64,000 nucleotides of DNA, taken from contig CM075101.1 in the NCBI GenBank assembly GCA_037576195.1, positions 32,736,001-32,800,000 on the forward strand. The letters run 5' to 3'. Each line of letters begins with the position of its first letter. The first letter of the stretch is position 1. The DNA is from Phytoseiulus persimilis. Its lineage: Eukaryota > Arthropoda > Arachnida > Mesostigmata > Phytoseiidae. The position numbers and the translations under genes were made by a program. Below, piece by piece: positions 51,075 through 63,712 of the stretch. The notes beneath the pieces were generated by a model. It was not told the origin of the DNA and made no database searches. It worked only from the letters and a program-made list of their open reading frames with translations.

Positions 51075-51205
51075 AGCAGATAACGAACCCTTTCTTTCAA
51101 TTTTCTCTGAAAAAAAAACATCTGATAACGACCCATCGGATAATTGAGAAATCGTATAATTACCTCGTCAGAAAACGAGTTCATCAGATAGCAAACTCGG
51201 CGGAT
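51075..51205 (+). promoter_or_regulatory. Cluster of GATA-type motifs
   Basis: Within about 130 bases occur CAGATAACG, CTGATAACG, CGGATAATT, CAGATAGCA and CGGATAACA, three of which fit the WGATAR consensus of GATA zinc-finger factors and two fit GGATAA. Homotypic clusters of this density can mark enhancers. No gene is nearby on the right; huntingtin ends 1.2 kb to the left. AT-richness of this local stretch raises the chance rate. Confidence 0.2.
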
Positions 51206-53483
51206 AACAATTTGCGGGATGTTAGAGAATATGATGTTTTCGCGATGCCTTGTCCTCGGGACGATTTGCGAGCTCCACGGTAGCGAGAAACGTCAGTAGT
51301 CAGTCGTACGTGAGGGGTCTGTGTTCTTGTTAGGAAAGAGAATCGCGAAGGAAAGAGGAAGCCCTGGCTCTATACGGCTTGCAGGCAGGCATAAAAATGG
51401 AGTTTCAAGAGCCTTTGGACATACATATTGAGCAGGGAATTTCCCAAGAGATCACACGACTCCCTCCCAGAGAAGATTGTGGGAGAAAATCGGAATTGGA
51501 ACATTCGGTCCTGAGAATTCCGATCTTAGTCAATTGAACTCTCTTGAACAGCTCCCAACTTCATTGGGCTCGACTTGCAGTCGCTTCCCAAGACAGCGGA
51601 AGCAAGCAGCAGAACTACAGCCTGAGTGTTCTGATCATCTGGGAGCGCATATGTCCTGGGAAACGATTATGCCCTGCTAATCGTCGCCGTCTTCGTCATG
51701 GGTTGGTGGGAACTAGACATGTTGATAAGTCATCAACGGGGAGCATTCCTACCCAACTGGAGTTTGTCTTCAATGAGGCTGCGAACGATTGTGAATAAGC
51801 TCCAAGCATCAGAACAATCGCTGGCACTCACAGAAGACACTGTGATCCGTATGGTTCTGCCACCCGTTGTCTCACGGGTTCTGATTTTCGGTGAGAGAAT
51901 CCGGCAGGGACGGGTGCATGGTGGATGTTCATCGAGAGAGGTGCGATCATACTTTTCGATCCATTGGAGCGTCGTTTTCACGCCAAACTTCCCTCCCATT
52001 CTATTCGAGCTCGACTCCAATTGGCAATAAGCCCATTCTTGTCAAGTTCTGGATCTCGATTGGTATCGGTTCTGGATCAGGCTCTGCTCAAAATGCTAGT
52101 CTCAGATCGGTGGTATTCGTTCGCTGCTACGAAAAGAGGGCTCGAGAACAGGTTCGTTCCCAAAAGAAGATACGTCCGACAGTAGTTCATTGTCAGAAGA
52201 GGATAAGTCCAAGACAGCTGTAGGTTGAAGAGGAACGTATCCGGAAAGCCACGCTTTCCAGGATAAACGGAGATCTTCGCCTGGAAGCGCGCTCAGCAAT
52301 CTCGTGAGCTCACATAGGGAGACGATGAACACTGCTCCTCCCTTGCTCCGTCCATGAGAACGCTAGCTACTACCAACGTCGGTCCTGACCCGCTGAAGTT
52401 ATTGTTTGATGCAGAAATCATCTTTGATGTCAATTTTCTCATCCGATGTCTCGAACGCTGTGTCTTGTATTACCAGGACTCCCCATAAAAGGAGTAAACC
52501 GGGTGTCTTCCGTCCACACCGATGATTCCCAACGAGCGCACCTTGTTTCTTCGTACGCTCCCGTTCAGTTATCTTCTTCATATTTCAACTCGACTCATGG
52601 CGTCGCATCGAAAGTCTCGATCAGAAGTCCTACAAAAGATATCGGTAGATTTCTGCCGGAGAGATTTGGATCCCGTGTCGGGACGAATCAGCAAGACCGT
52701 TCCGACAAGGGGGAACAAACGATGGTGATGGTCTTCATGATCGAGCCCGTTGACCGGAAGAGCGTCTTGGTAGCTCATTTGGTTGCGCTAGCGCACGGTC
52801 CCATCCCTCTCACCCGAATCCCAGTTACCCAAATCAAAGTTCCTCTCTCTCGCAGCCAGATTCTCATGCTCTAGGGTCCAGAGTCACGACGGATACCTGG
52901 GAGAGGCATAGAAACTTGCTGAAAGAGATATCCACCCCACTGCCGCAACAAGGGTGGAACCCATACGAATATACGAAGTCGCTCTCGTGATGTGAAGTAC
53001 TGCGCAGTGTACAGTGTATTTCCACAAATCTCCAGCGTCAGGTAAGACGTGCGAGATACAAATGTGGCTTGAGAATCATGGAAACCCACGAGCAAAAACT
53101 CGCGGGGAACTGCTAGGTCCTCCGGTATGTGGCCGCATTTCCCTGAAAGCGCGCGCAGCAGAGCAGGCGATGGCACGGTTGACGACTACTGTGAAGGACG
53201 ACTTTCGGAGTCCAAGAAGAAATATCGACAACTTCAAGCGAGATAAGAGACTGGAACTCTTGGGTAACGTCGTTCTCGAGGGAAAGGTAGTATTGGTTGA
53301 GTTGAACTTCCGAAGGGCGCGCGGATCGCCATGCAGAAGGAACTCCAACGTATGAGGACTTAGCGGTGAGAGACTGATTTGGATTGGGGTAAGTGGGATT
53401 CAGGTAACTGGTACCCGACCGGCGGGTCAGCGGACATTGTGTCAAACGAGGGAAAACGATATTCCGAGGATTTTTTTTTTCAG

Positions 53484-53732
53484 GGGAAGCCGAAATCCTC
53501 GAGCTATCCGGCAGACCCTCTAGTAAAACCTGGGATAAGTTATGCTCCCACCGGGGCAAAGTCGTACCGGGATTATGGTCAGATGTATTTGAGAATATGA
53601 GCAGAGCAAACCGAAAAATCCAATCCGATCACCTCGAATGTATGACCACCAATTACGGATGTCCACAAATTATCCGGTCCCCTAATTTTCTCGACTGGAA
53701 CCCAATACTTGTTTCTACTGGCACTGTTTAAC
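53484..53732 (+). other. Possible exon after a strong acceptor
   Basis: A run of ten T and CAG (53469-53481) precedes an 82-codon open frame, EAEILELSGRPSSKTWDKL... ending near FLDWNPILVSTGTV and TAA. A second frame over the same bases (GKPKSSSYPADPLVKPGISY...) is open for 38 codons and joins an upstream open frame from 53379. No family is recognised for either. The duplicated openness weakens the case for each. Confidence 0.15.
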
Positions 53733-56700
53733 ACGCTTAATCGGATACGGCGTTAGAAGCCAATCATCATCATTGTCCTGGATGCCTGCTCGGAGCTCAT
53801 TAAATTCCCATCGGAAATTGAGCCCACGCCCAGACATGTATTTGACCATTAGCCCCCTATTCTCGTAGTGGACCCTCGAGGCCCGGATAACCTGCAATAT
53901 CTTGGACCTACCTGGACAACATCGGACTATATTCTCAAAGACTATCAGCAATCGAGAAAGGTATCCAGACCTGTATCCAGAGATGAGATTTTCCGATTTC
54001 CCGAGTTCCTGCCGGATAGGCATCGGCTCCTGAAATATAATCCGCTCTAGGGGTATCAGAAACTGTCTGGATGGACGACAGTCGGGAGAGAATAACACAG
54101 AAGTTAGAAAGCGAGTTTTATATTGTCGCCCACACGGAAGTGACTCATAAAACCCCTCATGGCTTAGTTTGGTTATCCCTCAAGAGCTCGCTTGATGCCT
54201 CCTCACGATTTATAGAACCTCGCATGTAGTTCGAAACTCTCTCCGGATCCAGAGCAACATTCGTTTATTCTGCTTCCAAGCGCGCGTTTCTGTCCCTGTT
54301 CTTCAGCCACTCGTTCCATCCCTTCAGGGACCGGTTAGCGGAAAATGGACTCCACTCTGTGTATAGCCGCTTCGAATGACCCGGAATGCGGTTTCCCCGA
54401 TGGAGACGAAGTCTGACGGGGAGTCGTAGCTGTTGTGATGCTATTCGTGTAATTGTGCGTCTGTCTGTTGCAGCTGTCTCTAATATTTTTTGTTTTCAAC
54501 GTCGATCTCCTGCGCCACTTTTTATGGGAGTGGACCAGCTGTGTTGGAAAACCTTCGAAGAAGCACAACCACTGAACGCAACTTTTGAAAAGCAGGGATC
54601 ATCCAGGACAAGAATTTTGTGAACTCTCAAATTCCGCACACTGGCTCCGGCTCACTTCCATGCCAAGGGAAGAATCTCAGTGCCGGACTCGTGTCGAAGG
54701 GGTCACGACTCCTGAGAAAGTTTGTCTTGAGTGGAGTTTGAAAGCTGCGGATGTCTCGGTCAGCATAACCGCGGACCCCCGAACTCCCTCATTCGAATGA
54801 GCCCAGACACGACGTGTGCTGTCCGTAGACAGCAAACTCATTCCCGGCGGTCTCGCGCGAGCGCTCAAGAGTACCAGAGAACAACAGGGCATTTAGTTGA
54901 GCGGGAGCCACTCTGGAAAACTCGGCAAGTTCGTTCGCGAAAAGGCTGCTCTGAATCTGCGCAGATCCAGGAGTGCTGCAGTAGGGCTCAACGATGCTGG
55001 ATGCACTATTGGATTAGGATTGCGACAGAGAGTTTGGTGAACGGAGATATCCTCACGATTATACGGAGAGAGGCTCGAGGAGCTGCGTGCTCAAGCGAAG
55101 CAAGGGACGCAGCTAGGATAGAGATGATGTAGCATGTCATTAAGGTTGATGGAATCCACTCGTCATTTCCGCAGCATTCTTCCACGTCAGCATGTCATTT
55201 TGCCGAATAGAGCTAAAACAGCTGAGTATTCAGCTGAGTTCTGCATAGTGTCGGAAGGAACGTGCAAACAAAGCAATGACGGTGAGAAAGGCTTGTTGCT
55301 GCTCGTTTTGAGCCCGTGGAACATTTACCAGACAGGACCATGTGTAAGGCTCCCAGTGCCACGGATTACGAAAATTCTCCATGAGCCCCAACTCAGCGGA
55401 GGAGCTCTGTGGCTCCGGAGGTCCAGGACTCGCACTGATTCCCCCATAAAGCGTCTCAGGGTCGCTTCGAATTTCTGCTCTCATGGGTCGCGACTCGCGA
55501 ACGATCAGGACGGGAGTTTCTGTTACCAAAAAAAGTAGAAAGCGCGTGAATATTCGAAAGTAGAAAAACTCATGTGGTGTGAAAATCTTATTGGTGAATT
55601 CACCATGGCGAAAACCACTTCGTTGAATCCGATCGAGCCAAACTTCACGGATGCTACATTGATAGCATCTTGCTGTCCCCCACAAGAGCTCACAGGAAGA
55701 GAAAGGGCCTCCGATCGATTTCACGTTCAGGCGGCAACCGCACAGACCGCTGATCGTGGGCCGAGAGGATCCGGCGCGGAACGATAGAGAAAGCAAACCG
55801 AGATATACGTGGTATAGAACGCGATCCAACTCGGAAAGCCTCGACGGCTTTGCAGCTGCATAGGCCCGATAGAGCGCAATCGCTTCCCACGCGGCCTCTG
55901 GAATAATCACGCTCGTTGAACAAACTCAATGTCCCCCGATGAGAGGGAGAAGAAAATCCGAAGTTAGGAGATCGGTGATGTTCGGTGCAGGATCCCACGA
56001 CATCCGGAGAATCTTTCGATAACGAACGGCATCCCGCCTTGGCGTCTTTATTCCACCCTCCGACGCATCGGTGCCCAGCCTGGAGTCATCCTCATGGCGG
56101 TCTCAAGGAGTATGCTTCTCATACAAATGCATTTGGGCGGCTCAGGTCTAGTGTAAATCATCATTGACTCCACCTTTATAATTAAACACTCACGTTCGGA
56201 GACAGGTGGCTACCTCCCGAAGTCAAGTCATGGGAGCTCAGAACCACACGACCACAGAGGCTGGAGTAGGCGGGATGGCACGGCAAGTAGTGGAGTCAAT
56301 AGCGGAACACAAAGAGTTCATCTGACGAGGTCTTCGCCGAGGAGTCGCTGACCTTTGCCATGATGACGATTGCTTCGAAAACTGGCGCTGGAAAGTTATG
56401 ACGCGTTCTCGAAAAGAATGGACGACCACAGTGCGGCCTCCGGTTCGCCATGGGAGCATTCGAGTGGCTGCTGAATGGCAAGATCTCTACCCCCTTCCTG
56501 TCATCAGTGAGATCGCTATGAGATCCTCTCCAAGAAATTTCGAGTGAATCTTCCATCCGGGCATTTCTGAGCATTCTCATCGAGAACTCAGGCCGATGAA
56601 GGGACGTTTTGAGAACGATCGGTTTCGCGTCGGAGAAACGTCCGGGCTGTGGAAGCGAAACAATCAACACTCGTTCGTCTATCAATCTCACTCCGCCCGA

Positions 56701-58096
56701 TGTGAGCCAATTCCTGTGATGCTCCATCGCGGTCGACTGCGAATCAGGCTTTGTCTCAACACAGCGAGCAGAGGGACAACAACGTTCTTGAAGAGATCTG
56801 GCCGCTCCGTTTCAGGCTCACGGATACCGAAGATACGAAACCAACGGACCGACCCCGATCACTTCCAGCTCACGTACAAAATCACAGGCATTCACGCGGG
56901 TAAATATCTGCCTGGAGCGTCTACATCGATCCGACGAGACATAATGAGAAGGCATCACATCGCAGGGAGCTCGGAGTCAAACGCTCCTGTCCTGCTCACC
57001 ACGGATCCTCACCTCTCATTCGTTCGAGCCAGTTGAGGTTCTCTTAACGTCTGCTCTCTATAAAATGCATCGTTTCGAATATTTCGTCGAGTCCCCTGGG
57101 TTTGACATGGTGACTCGATCGAACGCTTGAGCACAAATGCTCCGTGCGCGAGGCTGCGCCATGGATCCATCAAGGATCCGAAATTCCATCAGTGGCTTCG
57201 AGGGCATCGAAACTGCGCCAGCTCTATCCATCACTCGCTTCGAAGAAATTCGCCCCGGAACCCTCACGCTCCGAAAAGGGCTGAGACTTGCTTTGCTGCG
57301 GCTGCGATCAGTTTGGCGACCCTGGAAACCAATCCTATGGTATTCCCATGCAGAGTAGAGGTACTTATGTCACCTTTGATGGTGTTCCGAAATGTGGGAG
57401 ACATATGAAGTGTCCACCAATACCTCTGGTGTTCACTCGAGTTCGAAACGGATACTCTTTTTCCGATAGAGGAGTTTTATTGACTGTATTCTTCGTGAGC
57501 TGTAAGTTTATCATTGAATGCTCGTCGCTCCGCCTAGGACCGTACGTTCCAAACACTCCAGCTGCGGAGCGAGTCATGTCCATGATGTCAGACCCCGTTC
57601 TCGCCTGTTTCGTCCGACTGCCGGAGTGGTTCCTTCGTAAACTTCCTTTTTTTGAACACTATGAGGCTGAATGATGCGCATCCAGCCCTCTCCATTGGTC
57701 AGCATTCGGCTCACCGATCACGAGACATCATCCGCGGAGATCCCACTCCTTCCGGTGGTGAAGGCCGAGCATCACCGTTCGGTGTGGTCGCCGTCGTCCT
57801 CTCTTCCAGCGTCACAGAACAGAAACGTATCAGAAAGTGCCTCGCCGAAGTTGTGGCATCTGGAATCGTCATGTCAAGCCAACAACTGTATAGATGAATA
57901 CTCAAAGTGCTCGAACTTATTTTAGCGCTAATCTTCTATTTTTGGTGTCCATTAATAGGTTCACCCGGCGGCTATAGCGAGGCTCAAACGCTGCTTCCAA
58001 TAAATCCAAACTTGTTCCTCATTGATCTCCTCTTCAGATCTGATCACTCGATGGCCCTCGTCTGCGTTGCATTGAGATTCATATTTTTCCCATCTA

Positions 58097-58408
58097 TCAG
58101 TGCCTTCCTCCGGCTCCGAATACCCAGGGGATCGTCCTTGCCAGAACCGAGAGAGCCTCAGTGGACGCCCTTTTATGGGCTCTTGTCCTTCGGATCACCA
58201 TGACTCCCTGAGCTTCCTTGAGTTTTTGCTCATTATTGCGGAGCTTGAGAGTGTAGTCAGCGCAGATCTGCGCGGCATAAATCGCCGTTGATCCTTGACC
58301 GCCTGCCCGCTCACAATCCTTCTCCGAGCCTCTGTTGCCCCGTGGGTTCGCGGCAAAATTTTCGCAACGTCTCGTGCGGCTACCGCCGCACTCCTGCTGA
58401 TACCCTTT
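58097..58408 (-). mobile_element. Remnant of a non-LTR retrotransposon (RT C-terminal motif)
   Basis: A minus-strand frame of about 103 codons ends at 58097. Its end reads KLKEAQGVMVIRRTRAHKRA followed directly by STEALSVLAGTIPW. This matches the motif found after the palm/thumb of R1- and Jockey-type reverse transcriptases: (L)R.AQR..LIR.TRAYRTVSTEAL.VLAG.PP(I/L). The part before this motif (Cys/Arg/Gly-rich) is not typical RT, no FADD or FVDD box is visible, and the frame breaks on both sides. It is thus an old, truncated copy. The assignment rests on one motif. Confidence 0.4.
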
Positions 58409-61140
58409 TTATGCATCTGAGTCCGGTTCCCAGCATAAATCCCACGGACCTGACCTTTCCCTTATACCGATTCCATGGGTAGCTCCATGCGTGTCGCAAT
58501 TGGTGCATTCCTCTCAACCGGCCCGGGAGCATAAGGGATGCCGAAGATGAATCCAATGATACGGTGTGGAATGGGTCTGTGCTAATGAGTATTGCTCCTC
58601 CACGAGCTCCGAGTAATCCACACATCCGAGGAGGGTATGTCGTGGGGTGTCTACTATGCCAGTGTGCAGTGAACGAATGTGCATAGATTTGATTCCCTCG
58701 TTTATTCTGAGCATCTTCAAATAGCTAGTTGATCCGCACTCTCTCTGAATTCCAGCAAATCTTACTCGCAGATAATGGTCAAGAGTCGCATTCACATTCG
58801 GGTCATCATTATTGCCTGGTCTTATCAGACGAATGAATCAGGACGATTTTCCTTAACGACTCTTGATGCGCTCTTGAATATCTAGGGAAGTCTGTCCGCC
58901 ACGCGCGCTCCAGATTAGATCTCCGGTTCCGGATCAATCACCGCCTCGCTATTCGAGGGCAAATGAATTATTACCGCGGGATGATTCCGTCTGCGTCCCG
59001 CTCATCTGGCTATGTACCGGGTCTCGCAACCATTCAGCGGGCGAACCGACACCGAAACCGGTCATGCTGGAATAGCTGACTCCATGGAATGGTGACTGGC
59101 TTGTAGTTCGCTTGGCAGGTTTACCTCGTGAGTAATTTTCGACTTTGGCTCCCCGAGCCAAGAGGGTCCGTCACAGTGTATAATACGATTCGCCGAAGAG
59201 AACTTCCGCCGCTCCATCTCGGGAATGGCGATAAAGCACGAAGAAGTGTTCGACGCCGGGACACATGGTCATCGCGAGGGTGCGAAGTATAGACTGCGTC
59301 CCCCGTGGCCTCGAGTCTCCAACCTAGGGTTGTCGTTCGTCAGACAACCGGGTCTGCTGGATGGACCACATCCGTTCCTCTCCCGCGACTGGTTCAATGC
59401 GAGACGCTGCGAGAACTCGCTGTAGCCTGAGTTCATAAGTGCCGGTCCGTCTGTCTCTCCACCCGCGGGTGACGATGACGAAGCAAATTTTCCTTTGTGG
59501 TTCCGTTCGTTTTCGATTGTTTATGTCACATTTAATAGTTCGCGGCCTTTCCCTCGTTAGTCAGAGTGGAGGCCCTGTCCGCGTAACATTGAGCTTGTCC
59601 AGCTCTCGTCGAGCTATTCCGAGACGCATTGACGCCTGGAACGGAGTTGATTGCGGGAATCAAGTCACTCGGATGTGACTTCGAGCTCCAGTTGGCGACA
59701 AATGGAATGCCAAGAATCCGGATCCGAGCTCAATCTCGCGATCAATTACAATGGGAAGTAGTTCCGCTTGTTTGAATCCAGTTTGCATAGCACTGTGTCT
59801 CACTCACAATCATATATGTGGTTCGATACAATCCAACGCAAATAAGCAACATCAGTGATGCAATTCAAGGTCGTCATCATCGTCGACCCTGATAGAACGC
59901 GAAATGAGGGAGCAATCCGTGGTCGGGCCGCTGGAGCAAAATATATTCAGCCTTCGCCCCTGTCTGTTATTTCAACTATGTTTACCTTCTCCTTGGTCGA
60001 AAACAGCCCTTGTGTATGGAGAAGCCTACGCAGCAGGACGGGCTCAGCGATCGTAAGGGCTTCGAGCGATCCTGTGAGCAATGGCGTCCAAACTTCCAGG
60101 AATTAAGGGAACCGTCTCGTTCCATGGGAGCTTCTGGAGACGTTCGGCTGAAACCTCCCGCCGACGTCAGCGAGGAGGCGGCTTTGTCCACTCACAAGTC
60201 ATAGGCGCAGTTGTGCGTGGAGATTCAACCAGAGCCACAGAGGGAAGGCTCTCTAGGAGATAAAACGTCTCCCTCACGCGTTACGCCTTTCCCGCTGCAG
60301 GTTTCTGCTCTATTCAGTGTGTTCAATTGTCTCTGCAAGTCGAGCGTTGTGCACTCACGAATCCTACAGCCTATTATTCTTTTTCCTGGGCAGGGGCTGA
60401 AATTTTCCTCAGTCCACCTCCCTTCCACGCGTTCTGTAAAACCCTGGAGAAATCTTTGCTTTATCCTCTGCCGAACCATTAATACAGAATCTATGAAATC
60501 TAACCATTTATGGAGTCCAATGAGAACCGTAGGATCAGCTTGTGAACAGCAACAGGGGAGCTTGCGTTCGACTTCGGAAGTTCGGAAGCGAGGCGCTGAC
60601 GTTTTCGTTCCTCATGTTATTCAGGATCGATGGTCTTCGTTGATCACCTCTACCATGCCACATGACACCAGCCGACTGGTCGGCCGTGGTCGGACTGCGG
60701 TTCCTGGCATGGAGGCATTTTTCTCCTTCTACGTTGAGTCAGAATCATTTCTCAAACCATATCTGGCTTATCGGTACATATTGTCAATTTTCTGTGCGGC
60801 AGGTTGCTCTATACTGCGATTCTGACTGAGATCGAGGAATTTCGTCTCAGGTTGAAAAATGTCATGTGCTGTCTCCAGGGTTTCTCCCTTTGGTTTCGCC
60901 CCAGCCTCATGGATATGACATTGAGGCACTTGAACCCGTGGCTTGAACCCAGGCTCCTCGAAATCGACGTTGAATCGTTCCTTCGGATATTTCTGAAGCC
61001 CTTCTCATGAATGGCGTATCAGCTCCTCGAGTCCGACTCCGAAATGCTCGTTGCCTCGTCAACGGTCCCGTACGCTCTTTTAGACACTCGAAAACGGTCC
61101 GTGGATTCACGACGACGGTCTCGTAGGCGCTCGTGGACAC
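58409..61140. other. Intergenic stretch
   Basis: May contain further decayed parts of the retrotransposon at 58097-58408 (minus frames at 58380-58625 and 58514-58795). The 204-codon frame at 60211-60825 (+) shows no domain and is probably chance. Nothing else is supportable. Confidence 0.4.
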
Positions 61141-61149
61141 TCTGATAAG

Positions 61150-61415
61150 TCAAATCACCCCCATAAAGCCCAAAGACTATGGTCAGATCGACTCAATAAT
61201 CACCTCTATAGACTCCAAAAAGTATAGTCAGATGGATCTTGGGATCACTCTCATAGACTACAAGAAGCATGATCGAATCGATCCCGGAATCACCTCCTCA
61301 GACCCGGAAAAATTTGATCAGATCGATCCTGAGGTCGGTTCCCTGGACTCCGAAGAACGTGATCACATCGACCTCGAAACTCCCCTTCTAGACTCCGAGA
61401 AGCATCGACGCCAGA
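61150..61415 (+). repeat. 45-base tandem repeat, array 5 (diverged copy)
   Basis: Five complete 45-base units and one partial unit, all in a single open frame (61133-61513): units such as DPGITSSDPEKFDQI and DLGITLIDYKKHDRI align with GPGITPPDSEKYAQI of arrays 2 and 3. The units differ strongly from one another, yet no indel breaks the frame. The sequence after the array (ACGAAGCGGATTATATGTAG, then TAAGGAT and CTCGG) aligns with the tail after array 3 (ACGAAGCCGATCATAAGTAA, then TAAGGAT and CTCGG); a one-base insertion there removes the stop of the other copies. This is the same element 45 kb away. Confidence 0.8.
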
Positions 61416-61554
61416 CAAAGTCACATACGAAGCGGATTATATGTAGTAAGGATATTGCTCGGTATCGAAAAGCTAGAGATCCAACATTCGTTTCGGAATC
61501 TCGACTAAGATAGTATGACCTCGGTTGTTCTGGGGGGGGGGGGGGCTAGAGCCT

Positions 61555-61583
61555 GCTCAGCCCCCCCTCTGGGTACGCCACTG
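61555..61583 (-). mobile_element. hAT-like terminal inverted repeat remnant
   Basis: Read on the minus strand, CAGTGGCGTACCCAGAGGGG matches the right end of the hAT element at 13945 (CAGCGGCGTATCCAGAGGGG) at 18 of 20 positions. A 14-base G-run lies just inside (about 61532-61545). No matching left end or transposase was found nearby, so this is a truncated or solo end. Array 5 of the 45-base repeat lies about 140 bases further inside. Confidence 0.5.
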
Positions 61584-61669
61584 CTATTATATCACCAACA
61601 GCCTGAACTCGACCCGAAAGAATGCCTCACGAAAGTGCCTCCGTGAGGCCTGCGACGCTTCCTCGACGC

Positions 61670-61879
61670 CTACGTCACCGGATAAGTCACATCGACAGGT
61701 TCCGTCATGGTTATATAATAGATCCTCGCTTTCTCGGCGTACTTGACCGAATACCTGATGTAGGGGCCCTCGACGAACTCGAAATTCGCTTGCACTGAAA
61801 CTGACCCAACCTTTGACTCGTCGGACTTCTCGGACAGCCAGATTGTTCTGCCCGGGGCTAGATAATTTGTGGAGAAATC
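61670..61879 (-). CDS. Likely 3'-terminal exon of an unrecognised gene
   Basis: The acceptor TTATTCAG at 61880 leads into 69 open codons ending in TAG. Fragments: DFSTNYLAPGRTIWLSEKSD at the start, VSVQANFEFVEGPYIRYSVK in the middle, and IYYITMTEPVDVTYPVT at the end. Alternating hydrophobic and polar residues suggest beta strands, as in a secreted or extracellular beta-sandwich. No homologue is recognised and no upstream exon could be fixed; minus-strand candidates lie at 61890-62275. No ATG lies in the exon, consistent with an internal-to-terminal exon. Confidence 0.35.
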   Translation of the reverse strand, partial: DFSTNYLAPGRTIWLSEKSDESKVGSVSVQANFEFVEGPYIRYSVKYAEKARIYYITMTEPVDVTYPVT

Positions 61880-63712
61880 CTGAATAACCGTCGTCGGTTC
61901 TCGGCGTAATCTTCGACACTGCGTGAAGGAGACCGCATGCAGGAAACATGACTCCGGCCGTGAAGATAATCAGGAGTCGCGACGACGCTATTCGGGTGAG
62001 AGCTCCTATGTCTTAACAGGTCTTGACGGCAACCGGCGGCAGCAACTCGGAGACGTTCAGGCAAAAACGTTATGAGTCCTCCAAGGGAAGGAAATTATCC
62101 AGGGTGGATTCCCACTCGTGTACGTGGAGAAATACCGTGGCGAAGTCTTGCTAATGGATGAAGTCGGACTGACAAGAAGGAGGCTAAGAACGGGGCCGCT
62201 GTAACGGAGCTCTGAATCACCTCTGAGGTCGACAGAAGCTAATATCATTGGCCGAGGTGATGCTCCCCGAACCACTAAAAATCATCTGGCGAATTTCCGC
62301 ATCGAAGACACGAGACCTAAGTCTGTGCAACATGGTCATGCGAGATTAACAAGACTACGCTACTCGAGCCTCCTGTCTCATAAATTATCCCACAGGCCCT
62401 CTGATCTTCAGCGCTGGACATTCATGGTACCTGTCCATTCCGTTGCGGTTTCTTGCTGGGTCGTTGAAGGCAGATTCTCGCCAAAGCGTCGTTCATCTCC
62501 TTCATTTTCGGGGCAAACTTCGTCATTGAGCTGGCAATCCGAGCATTGTGGCAGTCAAGATGCCAGGTGGATTTGGGCGTCCTCATCCGTGGACGACTTG
62601 CTCATGTCAGGGGCGAGCGAGGGGGAGCACTAATCGAGATAGGGTGAACTACCGGTCTCGAGGAGCTCCCAAGCAACATTCCGTCCGGCTAAAACAAATC
62701 GGAATCACTCGCATGGGCGTGTCAGACCGGACTTGAACGGTTTGCCAATAGTCAACGATGGTACGTCTCGAACACCTCAAGAGCTCCTGTGACCGCCGGG
62801 GATCGATCTTTATGGTCACGACCAACCCCCCTGCTATCCCCAAGCTTTCGGTTTTTGTGAGCCACTTAGATGGGCGCCTAGACACTCAGAAAACAAAGCG
62901 ATCCGTTAGAACGGAGCCGGAAGGAGGGAGCTACCTGGACTGAGTCCCAGTCTGCGGCTGTCAGAGGACGGTCACAGAGACAGTATGCGACAGCTTGAAC
63001 CCATGTCTTGTTAATTTTTCGCCCGAAAGTTTTTCCGAGAGTTCTGCGAGTCTATAGAGGTAAAAACTCCCCGGTTGAAGTCCTCATCTAGCAGAGGAGC
63101 AACGCCCCCAGTACAGGAGTTCCATCCTGTAGTGGAAGCAGAACAACCCAGGTTTGGCAACATACAAAAGATCACACCTATAACGCACAAGGCACCCAAG
63201 CGCGAAGGGTAAAAACTGGACGAACACATTCTCAACCGTATTCAGAGCTGCGTTTGCGGGCTCTGCTGCGGTTACAACGAGTAGCAGAATTTCCTCGACG
63301 AGTGACGAACTCAAGTTTCCCTTCTGTGTTCCAGTTACGTTGACGCTAACCTTGATCGACCTCTCGAAACTCGTTCCAGCAAATGGCCATCTCGTTCCGA
63401 GCGCACTCAGACGCACTGCTCTTATTGGACATAAATTATTGAAAGTGGGGAACGAGGATTGGCTGAGTATTGGTATCGATTTTTGATCAGAAAGTTTCCG
63501 TCGAGGGTCGAAGAGTTGAAGACTGCGCGGAATCCGTCTGCTGGTCTAGCTAGCCAGTAGACCGCCCGGCGAGTTCCTCCGCCGAGGACGTCGGGGAGCA
63601 GACAGTGAACGACTCGGTCACTTTTGGCTGGTTGTCTTTCACAAAAACTTTGCTGTAATATGAGGGTGGAAGGGTATTTTCACAGCGGAAATTGAAGTGA
63701 TCACGAACTCAG
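61880..63712. other. Uncertain stretch, may hold introns or small exons
   Basis: Lies between two likely exons of opposite orientation. A 110-codon minus frame (63084-63416) reads EEILLLVVTAAEPANAALNT and looks protein-like, but the plus strand is open over the same bases for 100 codons, so neither is called. No repeats were noted. Confidence 0.35.

Larger units (their letters stand above)
50065..58096. other. Intergenic stretch downstream of huntingtin
   Basis: No firm gene. The longest open frame, 226 codons at 55230-55910 (-), has no recognised domain (see findings). A cluster of GATAA-type motifs lies at 51075-51205. Two overlapping plus frames follow a strong acceptor-like T-run at 53466-53483. 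Minus-strand frames at 53113-53559 and 53715-54098 are probably shadows or chance. Confidence 0.4.

Noticed and set aside
63084-63484. Competing open frames on both strands (110 codons -, 100 codons +)
   Set aside because: Both are protein-like in parts and mutually exclusive; there are no splice or start signals to decide.
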